Shown here: positions 36,972 through 46,154 of the stretch, piece by piece
How positions within the stretch are numbered: the stretch's first letter is position 1
Layout of the letters: each line of letters begins with the position of its first letter
Source of the DNA: Bradyrhizobium barranii subsp. barranii
GTDB taxonomy: Bacteria; Pseudomonadota; Alphaproteobacteria; Rhizobiales; Xanthobacteraceae
NCBI RefSeq assembly: GCF_017565645.3
Contig: NZ_CP086136.1
Coordinates: 7,485,501 to 7,549,500, forward strand
Length of the DNA: 64,000 nucleotides
Direction: 5' to 3'
Translations under genes and position numbers: made by a program
The notes under the pieces: model-generated
The model's database searches: none
Told to the model about the DNA's origin: nothing
What the model saw: the letters and a program-made list of their open reading frames with translations, nothing else

Positions 36972-38046
36972 GAAGCGCGTCGAGCGTTCCAACACGATCG
37001 CGCTGGTCTCGCCGCTGATCGCGATCGGCCTCACGATCGCGACCATGACCGTCCTGTTCGCGATCCTCGGCAAGAATCCACTTCTCGCGCTGCAAGCCTA
37101 TTTCATCGCGCCGTTGACCGACGACTATTCACTGCAGGAGATCGCGGTGAAGGCGACGCCTCTGGTGATGATCGCGATCGGGTTGTCGCTCTGCTATCTC
37201 GCCAATGCCTGGAACATCGGCGCCGAAGGGCAATTCCTGATCGGCGCGGTGGCCGGGAGCTGGATCGCGGTGAAGACGCAGGGCACCGATGCCGGCGCCT
37301 GGGTGCTTCCGGTCATGCTCGTGCTCGCCGCCGCGGCAGGCGCGCTCTATGCGCTGATCCCAGCGATCTGCAAGGTGAAGTTCGGCGCCAGCGAAATCCT
37401 GACCAGCCTGATGCTGGTCTATGTCGCCGACCTCTTCCTCGACTATCTCGTGCGCGGCCCCTGGCGCGATCCGCACGGCTTCAACTTCCCGACGACGGCG
37501 GAATTCGATCCTGTGGCGACAGTCCCGCTGCTGATCGAAGGCGGCCGGCTGCATCTCGGCTCGATCATCGCCCTGCTAGTCGTCGCGGCAGCCGCGATCC
37601 TGCTCGGCCGAACCATCAAGGGCTTTGGGATTCGCGTGGTCGGCGCGGCGCCGCGCGCGGCCCGGTTCGGCGGCTTCAACGCCAACCAGTTGGTCATCCT
37701 GACTTTCGCTGTGTCGGGCGCGCTCGCCGGGCTCGCCGGCATCATCGAGGTCGCGGGTCCGGTCGGGCATCTTCAGCCCGGCATCTCGCCCGGCTACGGC
37801 TTTACCGCGATCATCGTCGCCTTCCTCGGCCGGCTGAACCCGCTTGGAATATTAATTGCAGGCCTTTTCCTCGCATTGACCTTTATCGGCGGCGAGCAGG
37901 CGCAGATCGCGATGAAGATCCCGTTGGACGTCACCAAAGTTTTCCAGGGCATCCTCCTGTTCTACGTCCTCGCCTGCGATTCCCTCATTCTCTACCGCTT
38001 CAAGCTGGTGCTCCCGAACCGACAGGTGCCCCGTGGAACTGGTTGA
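36955..38046 (+). CDS. ABC transporter permease 1 (second BMP operon)
   Basis: A 363-residue BPD_transp_2 permease with regular hydrophobic helices and the motif IRVVGAAPRAARFGGFNANQ then GLAGIIEVAGPVGHLQPGIS. Its ATG lies 17 bases inside the ATPase gene, so translation is coupled. Family members import nucleosides or purine bases with BMP binding proteins. Confidence 0.9.
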
Positions 38047-38950
38047 AGCCATCATCCTCGCGGTGCTCGCCGCATCCACGCCGCTCCTGATCGCGGCGAC
38101 CGGCGAGCTCGTGACCGAGCGCTCCGGCGTGCTCAATCTCGGCGTCGAGGGCATGATGATCGTCGGTGCGGCCTGCGGTTTTGCGGGTGCGTGGCTCACC
38201 GGATCGATCTTCATCGGCGCGCTGTTCGGCATCGTCGCGGGCACGCTGATGTCGCTGGTGTTCGCGCTGATGACGCTCGGGCTCGCCGTCAACCAGGTTG
38301 CAACGGGTCTCGCGCTGACCATCCTCGGCGTCGGCCTGTCCGGCCTGATCGGCGCGGGCTTCGTCGGCGAGCGCATCACGCCCGCGATGCACCTCTATAT
38401 TCCCAGCCTCACGGACATGCCGCTGATTGGCCGGGTGTTGTTCGGCGAGGACGCCTTCGTCTATTTCTCCATCGCACTCGTCATCGGCGTCTGGTGGTTC
38501 CTGTACCGCACGCGGGCGGGTTTGATCCTCCGCGCCTGCGGCGACAACCATGTCTCCGCGCATGCGCTCGGCTACCCCGTGCTGCGCATCCGCACCTTCG
38601 CCGTGATATTCGGCGGCGCCTGCGCAGGCCTCGCCGGCGCCTATCTGCCGCTCGCCTACACGCCGTTCTTCATTCCCGGCATGACCGCGGGCCGCGGCTG
38701 GATCGCGCTGGCACTGGTCGTGTTTTCGTCCTGGCGGCCGGGCCGGCTCGTGGTCGGCGCCTACCTGTTCGGCGCGGTGACGATCCTGCAACTGCACGCG
38801 CAGGGCTGGGGCGTCGGCATTCCCTCGCAGTTCATGTCGGCGCTGCCTTACCTCGCAACCGTCATCGTTCTGGTCCTGCTCTCACGCGCGCGCACCGGCG
38901 GCTCGACCGCGCCGGCCGCACTCGGCACCGTGTTCGTGCCCGACCGCTGA
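38033..38950 (+). CDS. ABC transporter permease 2 (second BMP operon)
   Basis: A 305-residue intact permease starting GTG 38033, 14 bases inside the previous gene. ATGELVTERSGVLNLGVEGM and SAHALGYPVLRIRTFAVIFG are the conserved family motifs. It is the intact counterpart of the frameshifted permease at 28506 and a good guide for that gene's correct frame. Confidence 0.9.
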   Translation: MELVEAIILAVLAASTPLLIAATGELVTERSGVLNLGVEGMMIVGAACGFAGAWLTGSIFIGALFGIVAGTLMSLVFALMTLGLAVNQVATGLALTILGVGLSGLIGAGFVGERITPAMHLYIPSLTDMPLIGRVLFGEDAFVYFSIALVIGVWWFLYRTRAGLILRACGDNHVSAHALGYPVLRIRTFAVIFGGACAGLAGAYLPLAYTPFFIPGMTAGRGWIALALVVFSSWRPGRLVVGAYLFGAVTILQLHAQGWGVGIPSQFMSALPYLATVIVLVLLSRARTGGSTAPAALGTVFVPDR

Positions 38951-39024
38951 ATTTCATTTCCGCGGCGTGCGCGATGGGGCGCGTACGTTGCGGATCGTGG
39001 CTGTCCCCTGATGTTTGGAGATTG

Positions 39025-40104
39025 ATGATGAGGAAATCACTTCTTGCGCTGGCTGCCGGGCTTTTGCTTGCCGGAAGCGTCAGTGCAGCCTCCGCCGCCG
39101 ACAAGCTGAAAGTCGGTTTCATCTATCTGGGTCCGATCGGAGACTTGGGCTGGACCTACCAGCACGACCTCGCGCGCCAGGCCCTGGTGAAGGAGCTGGG
39201 CGACAAGATCGAGACCACCTATCTCGAGAACGTGCCCGAAGGTCCCGACGCCGAGCGCTCCATCGAGCAGCTCGTCCGCGCCGGCAACAAGCTGATCTTC
39301 ACGACCTCGTTCGGCTACATGGACCCGACGCTGAAGGTCGCCAAGAAATATCCGAACGTGCATTTCGAGCACGCCACCGGCTACAAGCGCAACCCGAACA
39401 TGTCGACCTACTCGGCCAAATGGTGGCAGGGCCGCTACATCCAGGGCCTGATCGCGGCCAAGATGTCGAAGTCCGGGGTGCTCGGCTATATCGGCTCGTT
39501 CCCGATTCCGGAGGTCGTCTCCGGCATCAACGCGACGATCCTCGCGGCGCAGACCATCAACCCGAACATCAAGGTCAAGATCATCTGGGCCAACACCTGG
39601 TTCGACCCGGGCAAGGAGGCCGACGCCGCCAAGGCACTGATCGACCAGGGCGCCGACGTGATCATGCAGCACACGGATTCGCCCGCGGCGATGCAGATTG
39701 CCAGCGAACGCGGCAAGCTTGCTTTCGGCCAGGATTCCGAGATGATCAAGTTCGGGCCGAAGACCCAGCTCACCTCGATCCTGGACACCTGGGGCCCTTA
39801 CTACATCGAGCGTGTCAAGGCCGAGCTCGCCGGCACCTGGAAGTCCGAGGACAGCTGGGGTGGCCTCGACAGCCATATGTTTGCGATGGCGCCCTACACC
39901 AACATGCCTGACGACGTGAAGAAGCTCGCCGAGGATGCCCAGGCCGCGATCACAGCGGGCAAGCTGCATCCGTTCAAGTGCCCGGTCGTTGGGCAGGACG
40001 GCAAGCCGGTCGAGTGCAAAGGTGGCGATCACCTCGATGACGGCCAGATTCTCGGCATGAATTTCTATGTCAAAGGCATCGACGACAAGCTTCCGGGCAA
40101 GTAG
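39025..40104 (+). CDS. BMP-family ABC substrate-binding protein (second operon)
   Basis: A 359-residue periplasmic binding protein with a Sec-type signal (MMRKSLLALAAGLLLAGSVS, cut after SAASA). Core motifs LKVGFIYLGPIGDLGWTYQH, IFTTSFGYMDPT, WWQGRYIQGLIAAKMSKSG and IIWANTWFDPGKEADAAKAL are those of BMP/PnrA proteins. GGAG precedes a double ATG (39025/39028), either of which may start. Unlike the first operon, the binding-protein gene is last. A terminator follows. Its neighbours (8-oxoguanine deaminase, xanthine dehydrogenase) suggest purine uptake. Confidence 0.92.
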   Translation: MMRKSLLALAAGLLLAGSVSAASAADKLKVGFIYLGPIGDLGWTYQHDLARQALVKELGDKIETTYLENVPEGPDAERSIEQLVRAGNKLIFTTSFGYMDPTLKVAKKYPNVHFEHATGYKRNPNMSTYSAKWWQGRYIQGLIAAKMSKSGVLGYIGSFPIPEVVSGINATILAAQTINPNIKVKIIWANTWFDPGKEADAAKALIDQGADVIMQHTDSPAAMQIASERGKLAFGQDSEMIKFGPKTQLTSILDTWGPYYIERVKAELAGTWKSEDSWGGLDSHMFAMAPYTNMPDDVKKLAEDAQAAITAGKLHPFKCPVVGQDGKPVECKGGDHLDDGQILGMNFYVKGIDDKLPGK

Positions 40105-40153
40105 CACGCTTCTTGCATTGCCTAGATCACCTGCTCCTCCCGGAGGAGGTTCG

Positions 40154-40206
40154 GAGGGGGTGGCCAGAAGCACCCGGCACTTGTGGTCGCCCCCTCTTTC
40201 TTTTTT
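40154..40206 (+). terminator. Rho-independent terminator of the second BMP operon
   Basis: GAGGGGGTGGCCA (40154-40166) pairs with TGGTCGCCCCCTC (40184-40196) through 13 positions, two of them G-U, followed by TTTCTTTTTT. It ends just before the stop of the convergent deaminase gene. Confidence 0.85.
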
Positions 40207-40213
40207 GCCCGGA

Positions 40214-41563
40214 TTATCCCGCCTGCATCGCCCGCGCCGCGGAACTGTGGCGGCGAATGAGATCGGGAACATCCAGTCCCGGGATCGCGCCGTCGATCAC
40301 GGCCCATTGTCCCGCCACCATCACCCTGTCGGCCCGATGCGCCCCGCACAGCACCAGCGCGGCCAGCGGATCGCCGTGACCGGAGAAGCGTAGCTCGTCG
40401 AGCCTGAACAGGGCGAGATCGGCGGCCTTGCCGACGGCGATCTCGCCCAGCTCCGGCCGGCCGACGCAGGCCGCCGAGCCCTTGGTGGCCCAGCGCAGCG
40501 CATCCTTGTGGCTGACCTTGGCCACTCCGTAGCGCGCCCGCTGCAGCAGGAACGCCGCCCGCACCTCCTGCATCAAATTCGATCCGTCGTTCGAGGCCGA
40601 GCCGTCGACGCCGATGCCGATACCGACACCGGCCTCCTCCATCTCGCACACCGGGCAGCAGCCCGACGCCAGAATCTGGTTGCTGCACGCGCAATGGCTA
40701 ATGGTCGTCTTCGCCTTGCCGAGCCGCTTCATTTCCTCCGCATTGAAGAAGATGCCATGGGCGAGCCAGGTCCGCGCATTGAGCCAGCCGCATTGCTCGA
40801 GATAGTCGAGCGGGCGGCAGCCATACATCTGCTGGCAGAATTTGTTCTCGTCCTCGGTCTCGGCGAGATGGGTGTGCAGTCGCACGTGCAGCTTGTCGGC
40901 GAGATCGGCGGTGGCGCGCATCAGGGACGTCGTGACCGAGAATGGTGAACATGGCGCCAGCGCGATCTGCACCATCGCATCCGCGCCGCGCTGGTGATGC
41001 TTTGCAACCACCCGCGCGCTGTCGGCGAGGATCGTGTCCTCGTCCTGTACGACGCTGTCAGGCGGCAGGCCGCCGTCGCGCTGCGACAGGTTCATCGAAC
41101 CGCGCGTGAGCAGCACCCGGACACCGAGCCGTTTTGCGACTGCGACCTCGATATCGACGGACTCCTCGAGTCCCGCCGGGAACACATAGTGGTGATCCGT
41201 TGTGGTGGTGCAGCCCGAGAGCAGGAGCTCGGACATCGCCACGGTGACGCCGAGCTCGAGTGCTTCAGGCGTCATCCTCGCCCACACCGGATAGAGCGCC
41301 TGGAGCCAGGGAAACAGCTCGCGGTCCATCGCCACCGGCAGCGCCCGCGTCAGCGTCTGGTAGAAATGATGATGCGTGTTGATCAGGCCCGGCAGCACGA
41401 CATGCTCGCCCGCGTCGAACACCGCGACATTCGCCGTCGCAGGCCTGCCGCCGGCCGGCACGAGCTCGACAATCCGGCCATCACTCACCACGATCCCGCG
41501 CTCGGCACCATCAGCGAGGATGGCGAGGGGATCCCTGATCCAGATCGGCTTTGCATCGCTCAT
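40214..41563 (-). CDS. 8-oxoguanine deaminase (amidohydrolase family)
   Basis: A 449-residue cytoplasmic metal-dependent deaminase. Zinc ligands and catalytic residues are seen in PGLINTHHHFYQTLTRA (about 55-70), LHTHLAETEDENKF (about 232), THE-like LAHGIFFNAEEM, and GVDGSASNDGSNLMQEVRAA (Asp about 322). The SGCTTTTDHHYVFPAG and CACSNQILASGCCPVCEMEE motifs fit the 8-oxoguanine deaminase branch (Pa0142-like), which yields urate from 8-oxoguanine; guanine or isoguanine deaminase remain possible. It is divergent from xanthine dehydrogenase, which also makes urate. Confidence 0.85.
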   Translation of the reverse strand: MSDAKPIWIRDPLAILADGAERGIVVSDGRIVELVPAGGRPATANVAVFDAGEHVVLPGLINTHHHFYQTLTRALPVAMDRELFPWLQALYPVWARMTPEALELGVTVAMSELLLSGCTTTTDHHYVFPAGLEESVDIEVAVAKRLGVRVLLTRGSMNLSQRDGGLPPDSVVQDEDTILADSARVVAKHHQRGADAMVQIALAPCSPFSVTTSLMRATADLADKLHVRLHTHLAETEDENKFCQQMYGCRPLDYLEQCGWLNARTWLAHGIFFNAEEMKRLGKAKTTISHCACSNQILASGCCPVCEMEEAGVGIGIGVDGSASNDGSNLMQEVRAAFLLQRARYGVAKVSHKDALRWATKGSAACVGRPELGEIAVGKAADLALFRLDELRFSGHGDPLAALVLCGAHRADRVMVAGQWAVIDGAIPGLDVPDLIRRHSSAARAMQAG

Positions 41564-41653
41564 GATCGTGGTCTCCTCACATCCGCTGATGACAAGGCCG
41601 GCAAGGCGGCCGCCGGCCCGATCACCTTCATGCTACGACTTGCTTGTTGCGAC

Positions 41654-41670
41654 TTGGCTCCGGTCTTGCA
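41654..41670 (+). promoter_or_regulatory. candidate sigma-54 promoter of xanthine dehydrogenase
   Basis: TTGGCTCCGGTCTTGCA keeps the invariant GG and GC spaced by 10 bases and the full TTGC at -12, with two mismatches in the -24 box. It ends 44 bases before the ATG at 41715. Weaker than the dctA and BMP sites. Confidence 0.5.
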
Positions 41671-41674
41671 AGAC
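41663..41674. promoter_or_regulatory. perfect palindrome GTCTTGCAAGAC
   Basis: A 12-bp perfect dyad in the divergent spacer between the 8-oxoguanine deaminase and xanthine dehydrogenase genes, overlapping the -12 part of the RpoN candidate. It may be an operator for a purine-sensing repressor or just overlap by chance. Confidence 0.35.
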
Positions 41675-41714
41675 TCATCTGTACGATTCACGGGCGAAAA
41701 GCTTTGGCGCAGCC

Positions 41715-42542
41715 ATGGATTTGAATACCATCACGACGGTGGCCCATCCGCAAACGCGCGCGCAACTGCCCGCCTGGGCGGAAGGTGATGCTTGGCTCGC
41801 GGGCGGCACCTGGCTGTTCTCGGAGCCGCAGGTCCACCTGAAGCGGCTGATCGATCTCACTGACCTGAAATGGCCGGCGCTGACGATCACCGACACCCAT
41901 CTCACCATCTCCGCCACCTGCACCATCACGCAGCTCGACGGTTTCGCCTGCCCGCCCGACTGGCTCGCAGCCCCGCTGATCGGCCAGTGCTGCCGGGCTT
42001 TCCTTGCTTCATTCAAGATCTGGAAGACCGCGACGGTCGGCGGCAATCTCTGCATGTCGTTGCCGGCGGGACCGATGATCTCGCTCACATCAGCGCTGGA
42101 CGGCGTCTGCACCATCTGGAAGGCCGGCGGCGGTGAAGAGAAGATACCCGTCGTCGACTTCGTCATTGGCAACCAGCGCAACCGCCTGACGCCAGGCGAC
42201 CTGATCCGGCAGATCGATATCCCGATTGCCGCGCTGAAGCGCCGCACGGCCTTTCGCCAGATCTCGCTGGCCCCGGTCGGCCGCTCTGCGGCGCTTCTGA
42301 TCGGCAGCCTGGATAGCGATGGCACGCTGACGCTGTCGGTGACCGCATCGACGGTGCGACCGATCCAGCTGTCCTTTCGCAAGGCCCCGGACGCGGGCGC
42401 GCTTCGCGACGCGATCGCGCAGCAGATCCCGGATGATCTGTACCACACCGACATCCACGGCAAGCCGATCTGGCGCAAGCATATGACGCTAAGGCTCGCC
42501 GAGGAGATTCGCGGCGAGCTCCTGGGAGCGACGCCGTCATGA
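41715..42542 (+). CDS. xanthine dehydrogenase FAD-binding subunit
   Basis: A 275-residue protein of the CO-dehydrogenase flavoprotein family. WLAGGTWLFSEP and TATVGGNLCMSLPAGPMISL are the FAD-binding motifs; the C-terminal ~90 residues are the CO_deh_flav_C fold. It carries electrons from the molybdenum/iron-sulfur subunit to NAD or another acceptor. Its stop overlaps the next start by four bases (ATGA). ATG 41715 gives a normal length. Confidence 0.88.
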   Translation: MDLNTITTVAHPQTRAQLPAWAEGDAWLAGGTWLFSEPQVHLKRLIDLTDLKWPALTITDTHLTISATCTITQLDGFACPPDWLAAPLIGQCCRAFLASFKIWKTATVGGNLCMSLPAGPMISLTSALDGVCTIWKAGGGEEKIPVVDFVIGNQRNRLTPGDLIRQIDIPIAALKRRTAFRQISLAPVGRSAALLIGSLDSDGTLTLSVTASTVRPIQLSFRKAPDAGALRDAIAQQIPDDLYHTDIHGKPIWRKHMTLRLAEEIRGELLGATPS

Positions 42543-45265
42543 GTTTCGAGGTCAACGGCAAGACGTTCCCGCAAGAGCCGCGCGCCGGCCAGTGCCTGCG
42601 CACGTTCTTGCGCGAGCTCGGCCATTTCGGCGTGAAGAAGGGCTGCGATGCCGGCGATTGCGGCGCCTGCACCGTGCTGCTCGACGGCGAGCCGGTGCAC
42701 AGCTGCCTGATCCCGGCGTTCCGCGCCGAGGGGCGCGCCGTCACCACGATCGAAGGGCTCGGTGGCGACCATGGCGCGCATCCGATGCAGCAGGCCTTCC
42801 TCGACGCGCAAGGCTTCCAATGCGGCTTCTGCACCGCCGGCATGATCCTGACCTGCGCCTCGCTGAACCAGGCGCAGCGTACCGACCTCGGATCGGCGCT
42901 GAAGGGCAATATCTGTCGCTGCACCGGCTATCGCTCGATCGAGGACGCGCTGCTCGGCAAGACCAATGTCGAGGAGAGCGTCGAGCCCGGCGCCGCCTTC
43001 GGCCGCAGCCTTCCGGCGCCCGCAGGCCCCGATGTCGTGCGCGGCAAGGCGCACTACACCTTCGACACGCAGATCGACGGACTGCTGCACATCAAGCTGC
43101 TCCGCTCGCCGCACGCCCACGCGAAAATCGTCGCGATCGACAAGTCGGACGCGCTATGCGTGCCCGGCGTGCACGCGGTCCTGACGCATGAGGATGCACC
43201 TTCGGTCCTGATCTCTACCGCGCGGCATGAGAAGGACTGGATGGATCCGGAGGATACCCGCATCCTCGATGACGTCGTCCGCTTCATCGGCCAGAAGGTC
43301 GCCGCCGTCGTCGCCGAGAGCGAGGCCGCCGCCGAGGAGGCGTGCCGGCGGCTGAAGGTCGATTACGAAATCCTGCCCGCGTTGATCGACCCGGAGCAGG
43401 CGATGGCGCCGGGTGCACCTGTCATTCATCCTGACCGCACCACAGCGAACCGCATCGCCGATCCCCAGCGTAACCTCGCGGCGGAGACCCATGGCGAATA
43501 CGGCGACGTGGCGGCGGCAATCGCGACGTCTGCCGTCACCTATGAGGCGACCTTCTACAGCCACCGCGTGCAGCACGCGGCGCTGGAGACCCATGGCGGC
43601 CTCGCCTGGCTCGATGCTTCAGGCGTGCTCAATGTCCGTACCTCCACGCAGGTGCCGTTCCTGACCCGCCGCGCGCTGTCGGACATCTTTGAGCTCCCCT
43701 TGGACAAGGTCCGCGTGTTCTGTGAACGCGTCGGCGGCGGCTTTGGCGGCAAGCAGGAGATGTTCGTCGAGGACATTCTGGCGCTGGCTACGCTCAAGAC
43801 CGGACGACCGGTCAAGCTGGAGCTGACCCGCGAGGAGCAGTTCATCGCGACCTCGACGCGGCATCCGATGCGGGTCCACATCAAGGCCGGCGCCGATGCC
43901 GACGGCCGGCTCACCGCGCTCCAGCTCGAGGTGCTCTCCAACACCGGCGCCTACGGCAATCACGCCGGCCCCGTGATGTTCCACTCGCTGTCCGAGTCCA
44001 TCGCTGTCTACAACTGTCCGAACAAGAAGGTCGATGGCTTCGCCGTCTACACCAACACGGTGCCGTCGGGCGCGTTTCGCGGCTATGGCCTGCCCCAAAC
44101 GCAGATCGCGATCGAAGCCGCGATCGACGAATTGGCACGGCAGCTCGGTATCAACCCCTACGACATGCGCCGGCGCAACGTCGTCAAACCAGGCGATCCC
44201 ATGCTGTCGCCGCCGCCGTCCGAATTTCATGACGTGCTCTATGGCTCCTACGGGCTCGACCAGTGCCTCGACCTCGTCGAACGCGCCATGCAGGCCGACG
44301 GCCCGCAGCCGGACCTGACGCCGGAGTGGCTGATCGGCGACGGCGTCGCGCTGACCATGATCGACACGGTGCCGCCGGCCGGCCATCTCGCGGATGCGAT
44401 GATCGTACTCAACGACGACGGCGGCTTCGACCTCACCGTCGGCACCGCCGAGTTCGGTAACGGCACCAGCACCGTGCACCGGCAGATCGCGGCGACGACG
44501 CTCGCAACCACCGTCGACCGCATCCGCCTGCGCCAGTCCGACACCGCCCATGGTGGCCACGACACCGGCGCCTATGGCAGTGCGGGCACCTTCGTTGCGG
44601 GCAAGGCAACGCATGCGGCCGCGATGCAGCTCGCGACCGAACTGATCGCTGTGGCCGCCAGCGCCTGGCTGTGCGACGCCGCGAGCTGCACGCTCGACGA
44701 CGAAGCAGTCGTCAGCGGCGTGCGGCGCATGTCCTTTGCCGAGCTGGCGAAGCTTGCGCGCGAACGCGGGCAGCCGTTCACGGCCAGCGGCAATTCCGAG
44801 GGGACGCCGCGCTCAGTCGGCTTCAACGTCCAGGGCTTTCGCGTTGCCGTGAACAAGGGCACCGGCGAGATCAAGATTCTCCGGAGCGTGCAGGCGGCGG
44901 ACGCCGGCGTCGTCGCCAATCCCATGCAGTGCCGCGGCCAGGTCGAGGGCGGCGTCGCGCAGGCGATCGGGGCGGCGCTCTACGAGGAGATGGTGATCGA
45001 CGCTACCGGCCGCGTCACCAACCCGAAATTCCGCGACTACCACCTGCCCTCCTTCGCAGACGTTCCGCGCACGGAGGTCTTCTTTGCCGAGACCTCCGAC
45101 ACGATCGGGCCGCTCGGCGCCAAGTCGATGAGCGAGAGCCCCTACAATCCGGTCACCGCTGCGCTCGGCAATGCGATCGCTGATGCCACCGGCATCCGCT
45201 TCACCGCGCCGCCGTTCAAGCCGGACCGGCTGTTTCCGGCGCTGCACGAGAAGTTTGGGAATTAA
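42539..45265 (+). CDS. xanthine dehydrogenase, fused iron-sulfur and molybdopterin subunits
   Basis: A 908-residue protein. Residues ~1-150 carry the two [2Fe-2S] sites (GCDAGDCGACTVLLDG and QCGFCTAGMI with CRCTGY). From ~165 onward is the molybdopterin domain (GGGFGGKQEMFVED, GAFRGYGLPQTQIAIE), with the catalytic Glu in GAKSMSESPYNP near the C-terminus. It oxidises hypoxanthine/xanthine to urate. Separate small and large subunits are more usual; here they are joined while FAD is separate. No xdhC cofactor-insertion gene is in the window. The stop overlaps the stop of the convergent gene at TTAA. Confidence 0.9.
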   Translation: MSFEVNGKTFPQEPRAGQCLRTFLRELGHFGVKKGCDAGDCGACTVLLDGEPVHSCLIPAFRAEGRAVTTIEGLGGDHGAHPMQQAFLDAQGFQCGFCTAGMILTCASLNQAQRTDLGSALKGNICRCTGYRSIEDALLGKTNVEESVEPGAAFGRSLPAPAGPDVVRGKAHYTFDTQIDGLLHIKLLRSPHAHAKIVAIDKSDALCVPGVHAVLTHEDAPSVLISTARHEKDWMDPEDTRILDDVVRFIGQKVAAVVAESEAAAEEACRRLKVDYEILPALIDPEQAMAPGAPVIHPDRTTANRIADPQRNLAAETHGEYGDVAAAIATSAVTYEATFYSHRVQHAALETHGGLAWLDASGVLNVRTSTQVPFLTRRALSDIFELPLDKVRVFCERVGGGFGGKQEMFVEDILALATLKTGRPVKLELTREEQFIATSTRHPMRVHIKAGADADGRLTALQLEVLSNTGAYGNHAGPVMFHSLSESIAVYNCPNKKVDGFAVYTNTVPSGAFRGYGLPQTQIAIEAAIDELARQLGINPYDMRRRNVVKPGDPMLSPPPSEFHDVLYGSYGLDQCLDLVERAMQADGPQPDLTPEWLIGDGVALTMIDTVPPAGHLADAMIVLNDDGGFDLTVGTAEFGNGTSTVHRQIAATTLATTVDRIRLRQSDTAHGGHDTGAYGSAGTFVAGKATHAAAMQLATELIAVAASAWLCDAASCTLDDEAVVSGVRRMSFAELAKLARERGQPFTASGNSEGTPRSVGFNVQGFRVAVNKGTGEIKILRSVQAADAGVVANPMQCRGQVEGGVAQAIGAALYEEMVIDATGRVTNPKFRDYHLPSFADVPRTEVFFAETSDTIGPLGAKSMSESPYNPVTAALGNAIADATGIRFTAPPFKPDRLFPALHEKFGN

Positions 45266-46149
45266 CTTCCGCGATAGGTCGAGTAGCTCCACGGCGTGAC
45301 CAGCAGCGGCACGTGGTAGTGGCTTTCCGGCTCGCTGATCGCAAAGCGCAGCGGGATCTCGTCGAGGAACGGCGGGTCTGACAGCGGCACGTTGCGCTCG
45401 GAATAATATTTGGCAACGCTGAAGCGAAGCTCGTAGCGGCTGATCGGCAGCGGACGGCCGCCGATCAGCGGCTGGTCGGTGCGGCCATCGGCATTGGTCA
45501 CGGCGCGCGCGATGACGCGGCTCTCACCGAGATTCGCAAGCTCGACGAGCTCCACCGGAATGCCGGCTGCAGGCTTTCCGGCGTGATTGTCCAGCACATG
45601 AGTTGAGAGCCGGCCGTGCACTTTCAGCTTGTCGTCGGCGACGACAAGCTGATCGAGCCGCAGCGCGGAGATGCGGCCGATCTCCTCGATCGCGCGCCGC
45701 GTCTCGGTCTTGGCGATATTGCGCAACCGCGTCTCGAAGTCGCGCAACACGGAATCCCTGGTGTGACGGCGCACACAGACGATATAGGGGAAGCCGAATT
45801 TTTCGCGGTACGCATTGTTGACGCGCTCGAACGCGGCGTATTCTGCATCTGAGAGACGGTCGAGGCCGGCGCTGTTCTGCTCGTCGGTCGACTCCACCGT
45901 GAGGCCCGCGGCACGCTGGGTCTTGTTGGCGAGATCCGGATGCGCCCGGATCAGCGCGAGCTGCACGTCGGGTTCGGCAGCCTGGATCGCCGCCATCAGC
46001 GCTGAGTGCAACCGGTTGATACCGGCGAACGGCCGCTGCTCGGCGAGTTTCTCCGCAATCCAGGGCGAATATTCGACGACGTTGGCAAGGACCGCGATAA
46101 AGCCGGCCTTATCAGCAGCATTGAGATCGGCGAGCGAGATTTGCGCCAT
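45262..46149 (-). CDS. bifunctional OHCU decarboxylase / 5-hydroxyisourate hydrolase
   Basis: A 295-residue fusion. Residues ~1-165 are UraD-like (SLADLNAADKAGFIAVLANV, LIRAHPDLANKTQ with the catalytic His, FPYIVCVRRHTRDSVLRDFE). Residues ~175-295 are the transthyretin-like UraH (KVHGRLSTHVLDNHAGKPAA, with the closing SYSTYRGS signature). The two enzymes act in sequence on the products of urate oxidation to give S-allantoin; fusing them in this order inverts the reaction order. ATG 46149 fits the UraD start; GTG 46158 is an alternative. It is downstream of puuE in one operon. Confidence 0.92.
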   Translation of the reverse strand: MAQISLADLNAADKAGFIAVLANVVEYSPWIAEKLAEQRPFAGINRLHSALMAAIQAAEPDVQLALIRAHPDLANKTQRAAGLTVESTDEQNSAGLDRLSDAEYAAFERVNNAYREKFGFPYIVCVRRHTRDSVLRDFETRLRNIAKTETRRAIEEIGRISALRLDQLVVADDKLKVHGRLSTHVLDNHAGKPAAGIPVELVELANLGESRVIARAVTNADGRTDQPLIGGRPLPISRYELRFSVAKYYSERNVPLSDPPFLDEIPLRFAISEPESHYHVPLLVTPWSYSTYRGS

Positions 46150-46154
46150 CGTCC

